This document shows positions 43,389 to 52,480 of a stretch of DNA of 61,410 bases, piece by piece. Below the pieces are notes generated by a model. It made no database searches, had not been told where the DNA came from, and was given only the letters and a program-made list of their open reading frames with translations. Location: contig NZ_FCOQ01000034.1 in assembly GCF_900021165.1 (NCBI RefSeq), positions 212,674-274,083 on the forward strand, given 5' to 3'. Origin of the DNA: Paenibacillus phocaeensis (GTDB taxonomy: Bacteria; Bacillota; Bacilli; Paenibacillales; Paenibacillaceae). Numbering within the stretch: position 1 is the stretch's first letter; each line of letters starts with the position of its first letter. The position numbers were made by a program, and so were the translations under genes.

Positions 43389-45227
43389 CTACTTCTCATG
43401 CGTGACGAATTGAAAAAGAAACTCCAGCTCAACCCCGGCCTCCGGCTGCCGCACCCGGAAATCCAGCGCGTACCAGACCGTGTCGTTCCCGTAATGATCC
43501 CGGTAGGTCCGTTCCGCAACCTCGAAGTCCAGCCGCTGCGGATCGTAATGCAGCTCCAGCGTCAGCGCATCCAGCGCATCGCCGCCGGACCAACGCAGCA
43601 GCCCCAAGCCGGCAACCTCCGGCCGAATCGGGCTTACCAACCGCTCCGTCAGGCTTCCCGGCGCTTCCGCAAACCTGAAGTCGTCCCGGAGCGATAGGCT
43701 GGGCAGGTCCGTTTTGTTCCAATCCCACTTTCTCTTGAAGGAAAGCAGATTGTCGTCTCCATAAGCCCCGGACATCTCCAGTTCCAAACCGCACGCTTCC
43801 TCCGACGTCTCGCACCGGAACACCGAAGCGGTTCTCTCCCTGCCCGCCTGCTGCAAGCGGCCATCGATGATCGGGACGGAATGCCCTTGCGAACCGTTAC
43901 AGTCATACGTATACCTGGCCTCGCCAAAATAATCCCGCGTATATTCCCCGCACCCGAGATCGGACAAGAAAAACTCTCCCCCGCCCGCCAGCATGAAATG
44001 GCCCAGGTCGTTGTGGTTATGCGATTCGCCGTTATGTCCGCCCTTCGCGGCAAAACCAAACGTTCTCCCCGCGGCGGTGAATCGCGAGATCAGCCAGGCG
44101 GCGTCTTCGAACACAAAGTCGCCGTCGCTCCACTCCGCCGCCCGAGACGCAGCCCGGTCCCGCCAGATCAGGTTGCGCAGCGCCGGCGCCCAGCGGCTGC
44201 AATGATCCTCGCGGTAGTCCGCATGGAGCGCGGCGGGCGGTGCTTCCACCTCCGCGTACCGCTCCGCAAGGTAATGCGACAGCCCGGGGTGGACGCTTCC
44301 GTACGGCTGCGTGTCGGAGAAGTTGGCGACCAGCCGGCCGCCCATAAAGGCTTTTTGCTGGAAGCCGGCGATTCGCCGCACCTTGTCCTCGCGGAACCAA
44401 TCCCGCTGGCCCCGGCTTCGCGTAAGCAGCAGGTCGGCATAATAAACGAAATAGCCAAACCCGTAATTCCAGTACCCCAGCCCTTCCGGACAAGCGCCGT
44501 CCTCGCCGAAGCCTTGCAAATAGAAGGTCATGCTGCGCTCGGTTTTCTCCAGAATTTGGGCCAGCCGGACATGCTCCTGTCCCTCTTGCATCAGCAGCAG
44601 CGCAGCCGAACCGATCGAGCCGGCGCAAACGGCCGACCAGTTGTTCGTCAGCTCCTCCCAATGGTACGGACCTTGCTCAAGAAAAGGACGGAACAGCCGC
44701 TCCTCAACCAGCTCGGCGACCCGCACGCGCAGCAGCTCCGGCAGACGCCCGGCGAACAGCAGGGACGACTCGGCCAGCGCAAACCCCGTCTCCGCCGCGA
44801 ACAGGTCGATCGTTTCCGAGACCGGACGCTTTCCGTCCACGTGTGCGGGCAGGCACCAGGTGAACTCGCTGCATATCGCCCAGATCGCCTCCCACAGCGC
44901 CGCTTCGTACGCCTCCGATTCCGGTTCGAGCAGCGACAGAAAGGCGAAGGTGTTAAGACGCCGCCGTTTTTCAAAATAAACCCGTTCGTACTCCAGCCGC
45001 GACCCCCGCACCGCAAACAAGGAAAACAGCGAATAGGTCAATTCCTCCGCCGGGGAGGTGAGCAGCCTCTCCCCCTCGGCCCGGATCGCCGCTATCTCGG
45101 CCTGTGCGGCCGAAGCCTCGCGCAGCGATTTCCAGAACGCGGCCCCGTCGCCGCCCCGGTAATAATCGTCCGCCTTCAAGGGGGACAGGCCTTCGGCCAG
45201 CTTCTCCCATTCTTCATGCTCGTTCAT
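43389..45227 (-). CDS. Heparinase II/III-type polysaccharide lyase
   Basis: This is a protein of about 612 residues. ATG 45227 follows AGGAGGAG. An alpha/alpha toroid occupies the first ~330 residues and a heparinase II/III-like beta-sandwich follows, recognised by GGHNGESHNHNDLGHFML with its metal-binding and catalytic histidines and by DLGCGEYTRDYF. There is no signal peptide, so it would act on imported oligosaccharides. The exact polysaccharide lyase family is uncertain. Pairing with GH88 implies cleavage of uronic acid linkages. Confidence 0.85.
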   Translation of the reverse strand: MNEHEEWEKLAEGLSPLKADDYYRGGDGAAFWKSLREASAAQAEIAAIRAEGERLLTSPAEELTYSLFSLFAVRGSRLEYERVYFEKRRRLNTFAFLSLLEPESEAYEAALWEAIWAICSEFTWCLPAHVDGKRPVSETIDLFAAETGFALAESSLLFAGRLPELLRVRVAELVEERLFRPFLEQGPYHWEELTNNWSAVCAGSIGSAALLLMQEGQEHVRLAQILEKTERSMTFYLQGFGEDGACPEGLGYWNYGFGYFVYYADLLLTRSRGQRDWFREDKVRRIAGFQQKAFMGGRLVANFSDTQPYGSVHPGLSHYLAERYAEVEAPPAALHADYREDHCSRWAPALRNLIWRDRAASRAAEWSDGDFVFEDAAWLISRFTAAGRTFGFAAKGGHNGESHNHNDLGHFMLAGGGEFFLSDLGCGEYTRDYFGEARYTYDCNGSQGHSVPIIDGRLQQAGRERTASVFRCETSEEACGLELEMSGAYGDDNLLSFKRKWDWNKTDLPSLSLRDDFRFAEAPGSLTERLVSPIRPEVAGLGLLRWSGGDALDALTLELHYDPQRLDFEVAERTYRDHYGNDTVWYALDFRVRQPEAGVELEFLFQFVTHEK

Positions 45228-45266
45228 CTGTTCTCCTCCTTCCGCCGCAGCGCGATGCGGCATCAA

Positions 45267-47105
45267 CTACCCTAGTTCCATGCGGATTTCGTTCCCTCGG
45301 CATGTCTGCAAGACGATTGCCCGCTCCCCGATCACAACGCCCAGCGATTCGGGCGTCACCGGCTCCCAAGCTGCCCCCGGCGACGGGTCGCCGTAAACGG
45401 CCGCCGCCAGCAGATGAACTCCCGGCTCCAGGGAAGTCTGAAGCGTCGGCAGGACGGTGCGCGGATGCAGCACGTTGGTATTGGCATTCGGGCGGATCAG
45501 TTCGGCCGTCCGATAGCCCAGCAGGTTCAGCACCCCGCTTGCACCATAAGGGCTTGCCGCCCCGGCCGCCGCCCGGCCCGCTTCCGTCCGTTCCGTCAGC
45601 TCCGTCTCCATCCCCAGGGCAAACCCGCCCTCCGCAGCATCAAGCGGACGCCCGGTTGCAACCCGGTGAATCCGTACATGCCAGGGGAGTCCCGTAACGA
45701 TCCAGGTGCTCACCTCCACGTCGGGCCAAGGCTTCCATAACGCATGCAGCACGTTATCCCGGATCGACGTCTCAAGGTTGCGGCGTCTGACCCGGTACAG
45801 GTTGTCCTCGCGTTCGCTGAGCGCGAGCATGGAGTCGAACGCGCCTTGGGCCAAGCCCCATTCCCCGCGCGGGACGCTGAACCCGAACCCGGTGGAATAA
45901 ACGAACTTCTCGTATTTGGCCGAGGTATGGGTATGTTCGTTCGTGCCGCGATGGCCGGTGTTGAAGGCCGCCACATGGCCGGACGCCGGATCGCGGGCCA
46001 GCACGAGATGGGCCGAGCGCTGGATCGACAGCGGCGGAAGCTCCGGCAGCGGCAGCTCCTCCGCCGTCCAGAACGGATGCGCCTCCGGCAAGGCCAACGG
46101 CAGGAACGCTTTAAGCGCCCAATACGGCGAGCCCGGCGAATTGTAGTTCTCCGCCATGACCAGATTCGGATAAGTGTAACCGACCGTGAGGAGCCCGTCG
46201 GAACTCCGAATCGGCCGGTCTAACCACCAGCGTAGGTTGCGCAGCACCAGCCCTTTCAGCACGCCGGCCGGAAGCACGTCGACGCCGGCGTAAGCAAGGG
46301 CGCTCCAGAAGGCGGATTGGGCGAAGCGGTACGCCAGGCTGCGCCCGTACGGCAGGGCCGCGCCGTCCGGCGCGAACCAGTGAAGGAAATCGCCGGCGAA
46401 TGCCGCGGCGCGCTCCTTATAGGTTCGCGAACGTTCCGGGTCCTCTTCTTCCATCATACGCGCATAGAGCAGCCCGTAATAGTGGAAGGCAAACGGTACG
46501 TAATAATCGCTGTGTCCCCCGATGCCGTCGCTGTACCATCCGTCTTCCAGGTAGAAAGCGTCCAGCCGGTTCAAATTCCGCTCCAGTTGCTCCGCATCAT
46601 AGGGCAAGCCGGCTTTGCGAAAACCCACGTTCACCAGCACGTTAAAGAACAGCCAATTGCAGTCATAACAAGGATGACGGTTGATTTGATTCAGCCAGCG
46701 GTGCAGCCGGTCGCGCTCTTCCGGGCGAAGCGGTTCCCAGATCCGCTCCGGGATCAGCGCCAGCGCGTAGCCGAAGACCGCCATCTCGACAAGCCGCTGA
46801 TCATAGTCGCCCACCTCGCCCCAATATTCCTCATGTTCCGGGTTCGTGCCGCAGCGAATGCCGTTTAGGACGACATCCCACAACTCATGGGCGCCTCCGC
46901 CTGCTAGGAGGGGCACCAATCCCCATAGCACCCGGGAGAATCCTTCCATCTCCGCCACGGCCGCCGGATAGGACACCCCGGTCCCACCCAGCGCCAGCCG
47001 GGCGCCGCCTTTGCTGTAAAATGGCCGGAGCGGACGCACCAACTGCTCTAACGCGTTCACCATGTCGCTCCGCGTTTGGAGCGGGTGGCCGACTGTCGCG
47101 TTCAT
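45267..47105 (-). CDS. DUF2264 family protein, putative oligosaccharide hydrolase or lyase
   Basis: This is a protein of about 612 residues. The start is ATG 47105 behind GGAG; upstream extension gives low-similarity sequence overlapping the permease. The first ~400 residues form an alpha/alpha toroid with GVSYPAAVAEMEGFSRVLWGLVP, NPEHEEYWGEVGDYDQRLVEMA and DGWYSDGIGGHSDYY, all typical of DUF2264. A beta-rich part with GHRGTNEHTHTSAKYEKF follows. DUF2264 proteins often lie with GH88, GH105 and lyases. No activity is assigned here. Confidence 0.85.
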   Translation of the reverse strand: MNATVGHPLQTRSDMVNALEQLVRPLRPFYSKGGARLALGGTGVSYPAAVAEMEGFSRVLWGLVPLLAGGGAHELWDVVLNGIRCGTNPEHEEYWGEVGDYDQRLVEMAVFGYALALIPERIWEPLRPEERDRLHRWLNQINRHPCYDCNWLFFNVLVNVGFRKAGLPYDAEQLERNLNRLDAFYLEDGWYSDGIGGHSDYYVPFAFHYYGLLYARMMEEEDPERSRTYKERAAAFAGDFLHWFAPDGAALPYGRSLAYRFAQSAFWSALAYAGVDVLPAGVLKGLVLRNLRWWLDRPIRSSDGLLTVGYTYPNLVMAENYNSPGSPYWALKAFLPLALPEAHPFWTAEELPLPELPPLSIQRSAHLVLARDPASGHVAAFNTGHRGTNEHTHTSAKYEKFVYSTGFGFSVPRGEWGLAQGAFDSMLALSEREDNLYRVRRRNLETSIRDNVLHALWKPWPDVEVSTWIVTGLPWHVRIHRVATGRPLDAAEGGFALGMETELTERTEAGRAAAGAASPYGASGVLNLLGYRTAELIRPNANTNVLHPRTVLPTLQTSLEPGVHLLAAAVYGDPSPGAAWEPVTPESLGVVIGERAIVLQTCRGNEIRMELG

Positions 47106-47131
47106 TTCCTCAACTCCTTCTCCCCTTGATC

Positions 47132-47971
47132 TTACCCCTTGATCCCGCTCGCCGCCACGCCTTGCACGAAATATTTCTGCAGCGCCAGGAAGACGATCAG
47201 CACCGGAATGATGGAGACGACACTGGCCGCCATGATTAAGCCATATTCGGCGGAATACTGCGTGATGAACATGCGCAGTCCGATTTGGATCGTTTTCAAT
47301 TCCGTCTTGGTCAAATAAATCATCGGTCCGAGAAAATCGTTCCACGTATTCACGAACGTGAAGATCGTGAGCGTGGACAAGGCCGGCTTGGAGAGCGGAA
47401 GCATAATTTTTCCCCAGATTCCGTATTCGCTTAACCCGTCGATGCGGGCCGCCTCGCACAATTCATCGGGAATGCTCTGGTAGAACTGACGCATCAGAAA
47501 GACGCCAAACGCCGAAAAGGCTTGCAGAAAAATAATCGCGAGATGGGTATTGTTCAGCCCCATGGAACGCATCATGATAAACTGCGGGACCATATAGGCC
47601 TGCCATGGAATGGCGATCGTCGCGATATAGCCGAGAAACAACAGGTTTCTCCCTTTGAAACGCAGCTTCGAGAAAGCATAGGCGGCAAAGCTGGACGTCA
47701 GCAATTGGAGCACGGTGACGATAACGGACAGCTTGGCCGTGTTGTAGATGAAGCGGCCGAGCGGAATCCGCGTCCAGATCTCCACATAATTCTGCCAGCG
47801 GGCAGCATCCGGGATCCACTGCATCGGAAACGAAAAGACGTCCTTATTCAGTTTCAGTGAGGACGACAGCATCCACGCGTAAGGAACAAGCATGCACAAA
47901 ACGACCACCGCGAGCACCAGGTACGCAAAAATTTTAACGACGGTTTTGACTTGTTTGTTGGCTCCTGTCAT
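47132..47971 (-). CDS. Sugar ABC permease, MalG type
   Basis: This 279-residue permease has six transmembrane segments and the EAA loop ELCEAARIDGLSEYGIWGKIMLP. AGGAGGAGG supports the ATG. It ends with QKYFVQGVAASGIKG, typical of MalG-type partners. It forms a pair with the permease encoded 12 bp upstream and belongs to the same importer as the binding lipoprotein. No ATPase is encoded here. Confidence 0.93.
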   Translation of the reverse strand: MTGANKQVKTVVKIFAYLVLAVVVLCMLVPYAWMLSSSLKLNKDVFSFPMQWIPDAARWQNYVEIWTRIPLGRFIYNTAKLSVIVTVLQLLTSSFAAYAFSKLRFKGRNLLFLGYIATIAIPWQAYMVPQFIMMRSMGLNNTHLAIIFLQAFSAFGVFLMRQFYQSIPDELCEAARIDGLSEYGIWGKIMLPLSKPALSTLTIFTFVNTWNDFLGPMIYLTKTELKTIQIGLRMFITQYSAEYGLIMAASVVSIIPVLIVFLALQKYFVQGVAASGIKG

Positions 47972-47983
47972 TTTTGCCTCCTC

Positions 47984-48922
47984 CTATTGTCCGTACTTCT
48001 TCTCGCCCTGGAACTGAACCAAGGTAATGCCCAGAACGAGCAGGAACAGCACGATCGCCATGGCGCTGGCATACCCGTAATCCAGTGAGCGGAACGCGGT
48101 GTTGTAAATTTGATACACAAGGACCCGGGTCGAATTGTTCAACTGGTTATCGGCCCCGGCGAACAGGTTGATGAAGATGTCGTACACCTTAAACGAGTTG
48201 ATGATCAGAATCATCAGCACGAAGAACGTCGTCGGTGCAAGCTGAGGAATCGTCACGTTGCGGAATCTTCTCCAGCGGCCGGCCCCGTCCAGCTCGGCGG
48301 CTTCATACAGCTCGGGATTCACTCCCTGCAGCCCCGCCAAATAAATCACCATATAATAACCCATATTTTTCCATACGGTAAACAGGACGACCGTAAACAT
48401 CGCCCAGTCTTTATCCGCGGCCCAACGGGGCAAATCCTCGATCGGAATCCCGGTGATGGCATGTAACATGTTATTGACCGGCCCCAGGGTCGGGCTGAAT
48501 ACGAAATTCCATACAGCAGCGACCGCGACCAGCGAAGCAACATACGGGAAAAAGAACACGGTCCGCATGAAGTTGCGCCCCAGCAGCTTCTGATTCAGCA
48601 GCAGCGCCAAGGCCAGCGCGCATACCATCGTGAACGGCACGACGCCGATCGTATAAATAATGGTGTTCCAAAAAGCTTTGTGGAAGGTGCTGTCCTGAAG
48701 CAGCCGGGCAAAATTCCGCAGCCCCACGTACTCCATCGGGTTGGCCCCGTCCCATTTCACGAACGCGAGAACAAACGCATAAATCATCGGCACCAGCGTA
48801 AACACGGCAAAGCCGATAAAATTGGGGGCGATGAAGCTGTAGGCCACCAAATGATCCTTCACGCTTTTGGACAAAGCGCTTCTTCTGACCGCTGCGGTTC
48901 CTAAGGCGGGTTCATTCTGCAT
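47984..48922 (-). CDS. Sugar ABC permease, MalF type
   Basis: This permease of about 312 residues starts at ATG 48922 behind GGAGGAG. There are six transmembrane segments, with the EAA loop ELYEAAELDGAGRWRRFRNVTIP. It follows the binding-protein gene after a strong terminator-like hairpin, which suggests that the binding protein is made in excess over the membrane subunits. Confidence 0.93.
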   Translation of the reverse strand: MQNEPALGTAAVRRSALSKSVKDHLVAYSFIAPNFIGFAVFTLVPMIYAFVLAFVKWDGANPMEYVGLRNFARLLQDSTFHKAFWNTIIYTIGVVPFTMVCALALALLLNQKLLGRNFMRTVFFFPYVASLVAVAAVWNFVFSPTLGPVNNMLHAITGIPIEDLPRWAADKDWAMFTVVLFTVWKNMGYYMVIYLAGLQGVNPELYEAAELDGAGRWRRFRNVTIPQLAPTTFFVLMILIINSFKVYDIFINLFAGADNQLNNSTRVLVYQIYNTAFRSLDYGYASAMAIVLFLLVLGITLVQFQGEKKYGQ

Positions 48923-48962
48923 GATTTCTCTCCTCCAAACCAACTTGTGCTAGAGAATTCGG

Positions 48963-48989
48963 AAAAAAAGGCGGGCTCTCAAGCCCGCC
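48963..48989 (-). terminator. Terminator/attenuator after binding protein of locus 2
   Basis: GGCGGGCT-CTCA-AGCCCGCC is a perfect 8-bp GC stem. On the minus strand seven T residues follow. It lies between the binding-protein gene and the MalF-type gene, so only some transcripts would read through. Confidence 0.85.
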
Positions 48990-49024
48990 CCCGGCAGCAT
49001 CGCAATCGAATGCGAGTTCAGCGA

Positions 49025-50371
49025 TTAGTTATTGAGCGCCTCTTGAACCCGTTTCTCCATGTCCGCCAGACCTTCGTCGATCGTGGCATTTTTCGTCATG
49101 ATGTTATCGTGTGCTTCGTTCAGGATCACTTCAATATCCGCGCTCTTCTCATGCAGCGGCATTTCCAGGTAGGTTCTTTCGGTCGTCAAAGCCGCTTTGC
49201 TGTTCTCGTCCGTCGGGAAGCCGTCGATGGAAGCGATGGAGTTGACGACCTCATCCGTTTTGATCGCCGGAATCGTTCCGGTGGATGCGATGACCGCCGC
49301 CCCTTCTTCACCCGTCACAAATTTCAGGAAGTCCAAGGCGACTTCTTTGTTAGCCGACTTTTGGTTCACGGCCAGGGAGGTGATCGTTCCCAGCGTCGTA
49401 CCGGCTTTTACGCCGTCCGGATGCGGATATTTCACAATCCCCCAATTCGTCGCTTGAGATTCGCCGCTCTTCACCTTGTCGATCTGCGTGGCGATAAACC
49501 AGCTGCCCATGTTCATCATGGCAACGGAGTTATTGTAGAAGACGCCGGAATAGTGAGTGCTGGAGGTTTTCAGCGTGGCGTAGTCCATCACGATGCCGTC
49601 GTCCTGCTGCTTCAGAATCCGTTCGTACACCGGCTTCAGGAACGCGTATTTCCCGTCGACGATGGTGTTCTTTCCGTCCAGGATGCCGAATAGCTGCACG
49701 GCGCTGCGCCAAGTGTGATAATGGGCGCCGTACACTTTCTCCGCACCGCTGCCGGACGTCATTTTTCTCGCGATCTCGTCGTATTGATCCAGTGTCATAT
49801 CGTTGGTCGGATAAGGCACCCCGGCTTTATCGAACAAGTCCTTGTTGTAGTAGACAATCCAGAAGTCGCTGCGGAAAGGCAGCGCGTACACGTCGCCGTT
49901 TACTTGGATTTGCTCCACGGTTCCGCCGTAGAGGGAAGTATCGATGCTCTGGGAATCAATGAAGTTCTTCAGCGGCTCCAGATGGTTCTGCTTCACCAGG
50001 TTGGCATAGCCCGGAATATCCTTAATGGTCAAGACATCCAGGTCCGCGCCGCCGGAGAGCTGCGTGCTCAGCATCGTCATATAGTCGGTGGAGCCCAAGT
50101 CGACGTATTCGATGGTTACGTTCGGATGGTCTTTCTGATAAGCGTCGATCAAAGGCTGATAATAGGCGGTCGCTTCCCAGTCCCATAACGCCCACTTCAG
50201 CGTGACGGGCTCGTCGCTTTTCTCGTTGGAAACGGTTGCAGAATTGTTCGTTGTCTGAGAATCGGACGTCGCCGTTTTGCCCGCATTTCCGTTATTGCCG
50301 GAACATCCGGCAAGCAGACCTACGAGCAGAACCGCCGCCAAGGTAAACCCGAATATTTTCTTTCGTCTCAT
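49025..50371 (-). CDS. Extracellular sugar-binding lipoprotein (MalE-like, family 1)
   Basis: This is a binding protein of about 448 residues. ATG 50371 is spaced well from AAGGGG; a TTG six bases earlier is an alternative. The lipoprotein signal ends in LLAGC at about residue 23. The mature domain shows TIEYVDLGSTDYMTMLSTQL, ALPFRSDFWIVYYNKDLFDKAG and FLKFVTGEEGAAVIASTG, typical of oligosaccharide-binding proteins of the MalE/UgpB kind. It is the first gene of locus 2 and is divergent from the kinase gene. Confidence 0.93.
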   Translation of the reverse strand: MRRKKIFGFTLAAVLLVGLLAGCSGNNGNAGKTATSDSQTTNNSATVSNEKSDEPVTLKWALWDWEATAYYQPLIDAYQKDHPNVTIEYVDLGSTDYMTMLSTQLSGGADLDVLTIKDIPGYANLVKQNHLEPLKNFIDSQSIDTSLYGGTVEQIQVNGDVYALPFRSDFWIVYYNKDLFDKAGVPYPTNDMTLDQYDEIARKMTSGSGAEKVYGAHYHTWRSAVQLFGILDGKNTIVDGKYAFLKPVYERILKQQDDGIVMDYATLKTSSTHYSGVFYNNSVAMMNMGSWFIATQIDKVKSGESQATNWGIVKYPHPDGVKAGTTLGTITSLAVNQKSANKEVALDFLKFVTGEEGAAVIASTGTIPAIKTDEVVNSIASIDGFPTDENSKAALTTERTYLEMPLHEKSADIEVILNEAHDNIMTKNATIDEGLADMEKRVQEALNN

Positions 50372-50649
50372 GTACAAACCCCTTTTCCTCCTGGATTCTA
50401 CTCCCGGATCGGCATGGCCGAATCCTTAGATTCATGGTAACGAAACCTCAAATGAAAGGGCATACATTTTTACGTTCTTTTCCTACACTTTTCTATTCGC
50501 TTCTTCAAGAAACGGACGGAAAGCTGTAAAATCATACGCAAAAGATGCAAAAATGGTTGTTTATGACCCTTGCCGCTTCCTGTGAAGCCAAGTCATGTTA
50601 TTGTAAATAATATCGGTCTACAAAAACGGAATTCTTACTTACGGACGAG

Positions 50650-52425
50650 GTGATCGACACGAGCGCCAGAAAAGCCACCATCAAAAGCCGCATCATCCTG
50701 ATCATGACCGTGTTTGCCTTGCTGATTGCGGGGATGTTATCCTTCTTCAGCTATGAACTGATCTCGTATTTCCAGCGGAAAACGACGATTCAGGCGACGG
50801 AATTCAACCTGCAGCTCGTCTCGCACATCATTGACCAGGATCTTATGAACTTGTCCACCTTGGCTATGGCCAGCAGCACGAATTCCCCGACCAATCGCTT
50901 GATTCAGGACTATTTCGCCTCGCCGGACGCCAGCGCCAAGGACGGGCTGAACGTCTTCTCGGCCATGCAGGAGGACTTTGGGATCAATCGGTCTTACGGC
51001 TACGTGCGCCGTCTGATCATCACCGATCATCAAACGAAGTTTCTTCAGGTCGATAATTTTGGAAGCGCTTCAGCTCCGTTAAATATCCATAATCTCAGTC
51101 AATTCCCCGGTTTGTCCGCCGACGCGAAGGAAGCTTGGGAACGAGTGATCCAGGATCCGTTATCCCGTTCGAGCGGCATCCCGTTCGTGCTGCCGATCTA
51201 CGGAGACCGCGGCGCCCGGATCGGGACGGTCTACCTTCTGGCCAACACCTCCGTGATTACCGACAAGCTGAAGGGCTACAGCCTTCCGGAGGGCTCCGAA
51301 CTGCTGGTCACGCTGGGCAGCCGAAAGTATCGGATCGAAGGGGACAAGGTCCAGCCGCTCTCCGGTCCCTACGCCATGTCGCCGTATGACAAAAAAGAAG
51401 CCACCGGGGCGCTGACCCGGCTGGCGTGGATGGAGCTGGACGGCGAGCGCCGGATCTCCGTGTCTTATCCCGTGCGGGAAGGCGTGGTGCTGTCGCAGAC
51501 GCTGGACGAGAAGCAATTCGCTCCGCAGTTGAACGCCTGGCTGCTGCTGATGATCGGCGTATCCGTGCTGGTGATCGCATTAAGCGGCTTTATTACGCTC
51601 TATTTAACCCGGACCATCAGCTTGCCCGTGGAGAAATTGCGGAAGCGGATCGACAAGATTGCCCAAGGCAATTTCCTGATCGATCGGAATATCGAGTGGA
51701 ACAGCGAACTGGGGGACGTGGGACGAGGCATCAACCGGTTGTCCCACGATATCCTGACGCTGATGGATTCCCGCGTGGCGGACGAGAAGCAGAAGCAGGA
51801 GCTGGAATACCGGATGCTGCAAAGCCAGATTAGTCCCCATTTCCTCTATAACACGCTGAATTCGATCAAATGGATGGCCACGCTCCAGAACGCCACGGGC
51901 ATCGCGGAAATGACAACCTCTTTGTCGCGGCTGCTGCGCAGTATCGCCAAGGATCATCGCAAACTGCTCCCGCTGCGCGAGGAGCTCAGCTTGATGGACG
52001 ATTATTTCCTCATTCAGAAATATCGTTACGGCAGCACGATTGCGATGATCCAGCACATTGAAGACGAGGAGCTGCTCTCCGGCCTGATTCCCCGCTTCAC
52101 GCTGCAGCCGCTGGTGGAGAATGCGATTTTCCACGGGATCGAACCGAAAGGGCGGGGAGAAATTACCGTGTCCGTGGCCAAAAGCGGCGGTTACGACATG
52201 CGGATCACGATTGAGGATAACGGGGTCGGGATGAGCGAGGAACAGATCGCCGCCATCTTGTCCCGGCAGGAGCCGGGATCCAAAGGCCTGTTCGAAAATG
52301 TCGGTCTGCGCAGTGTACATGACCGTTTGCGCCTGACCTTCGGGGAGCGTTACGGCCTTTCCATCGAAAGCGAGCTCGGCCAATATACGAGAATGAACCT
52401 GTTATTGCCCTGCCGGAAAAGGTGA
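50650..52425 (+). CDS. YesM-type sensor histidine kinase
   Basis: This is a 591-residue membrane kinase. Helix 1 lies at about 15-37. An extracellular dCache-like sensor follows to about 295, then helix 2 around 297-317, a HAMP domain and the kinase core with His397 in QISPHFLYNTLN. The N box is in VENAIFHG and the G1 box in EDNGVGM. The start codon appears to be GTG. With the regulator downstream it should sense oligosaccharide and control the divergent import operon. Confidence 0.92.
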   Translation: MIDTSARKATIKSRIILIMTVFALLIAGMLSFFSYELISYFQRKTTIQATEFNLQLVSHIIDQDLMNLSTLAMASSTNSPTNRLIQDYFASPDASAKDGLNVFSAMQEDFGINRSYGYVRRLIITDHQTKFLQVDNFGSASAPLNIHNLSQFPGLSADAKEAWERVIQDPLSRSSGIPFVLPIYGDRGARIGTVYLLANTSVITDKLKGYSLPEGSELLVTLGSRKYRIEGDKVQPLSGPYAMSPYDKKEATGALTRLAWMELDGERRISVSYPVREGVVLSQTLDEKQFAPQLNAWLLLMIGVSVLVIALSGFITLYLTRTISLPVEKLRKRIDKIAQGNFLIDRNIEWNSELGDVGRGINRLSHDILTLMDSRVADEKQKQELEYRMLQSQISPHFLYNTLNSIKWMATLQNATGIAEMTTSLSRLLRSIAKDHRKLLPLREELSLMDDYFLIQKYRYGSTIAMIQHIEDEELLSGLIPRFTLQPLVENAIFHGIEPKGRGEITVSVAKSGGYDMRITIEDNGVGMSEEQIAAILSRQEPGSKGLFENVGLRSVHDRLRLTFGERYGLSIESELGQYTRMNLLLPCRKR

Positions 52426-52480
52426 ACGAACTCCGTCCTTCAGCCTTTCGCTAACGTAAACCACGCAAGGAAGTGATGCT

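Noticed and set aside
43881..45275. 464-residue ORF antisense to the heparinase II/III-type gene
   Set aside because: It is a shadow of GC-rich codon use opposite a clear gene, with no ribosome binding site or recognisable domain.
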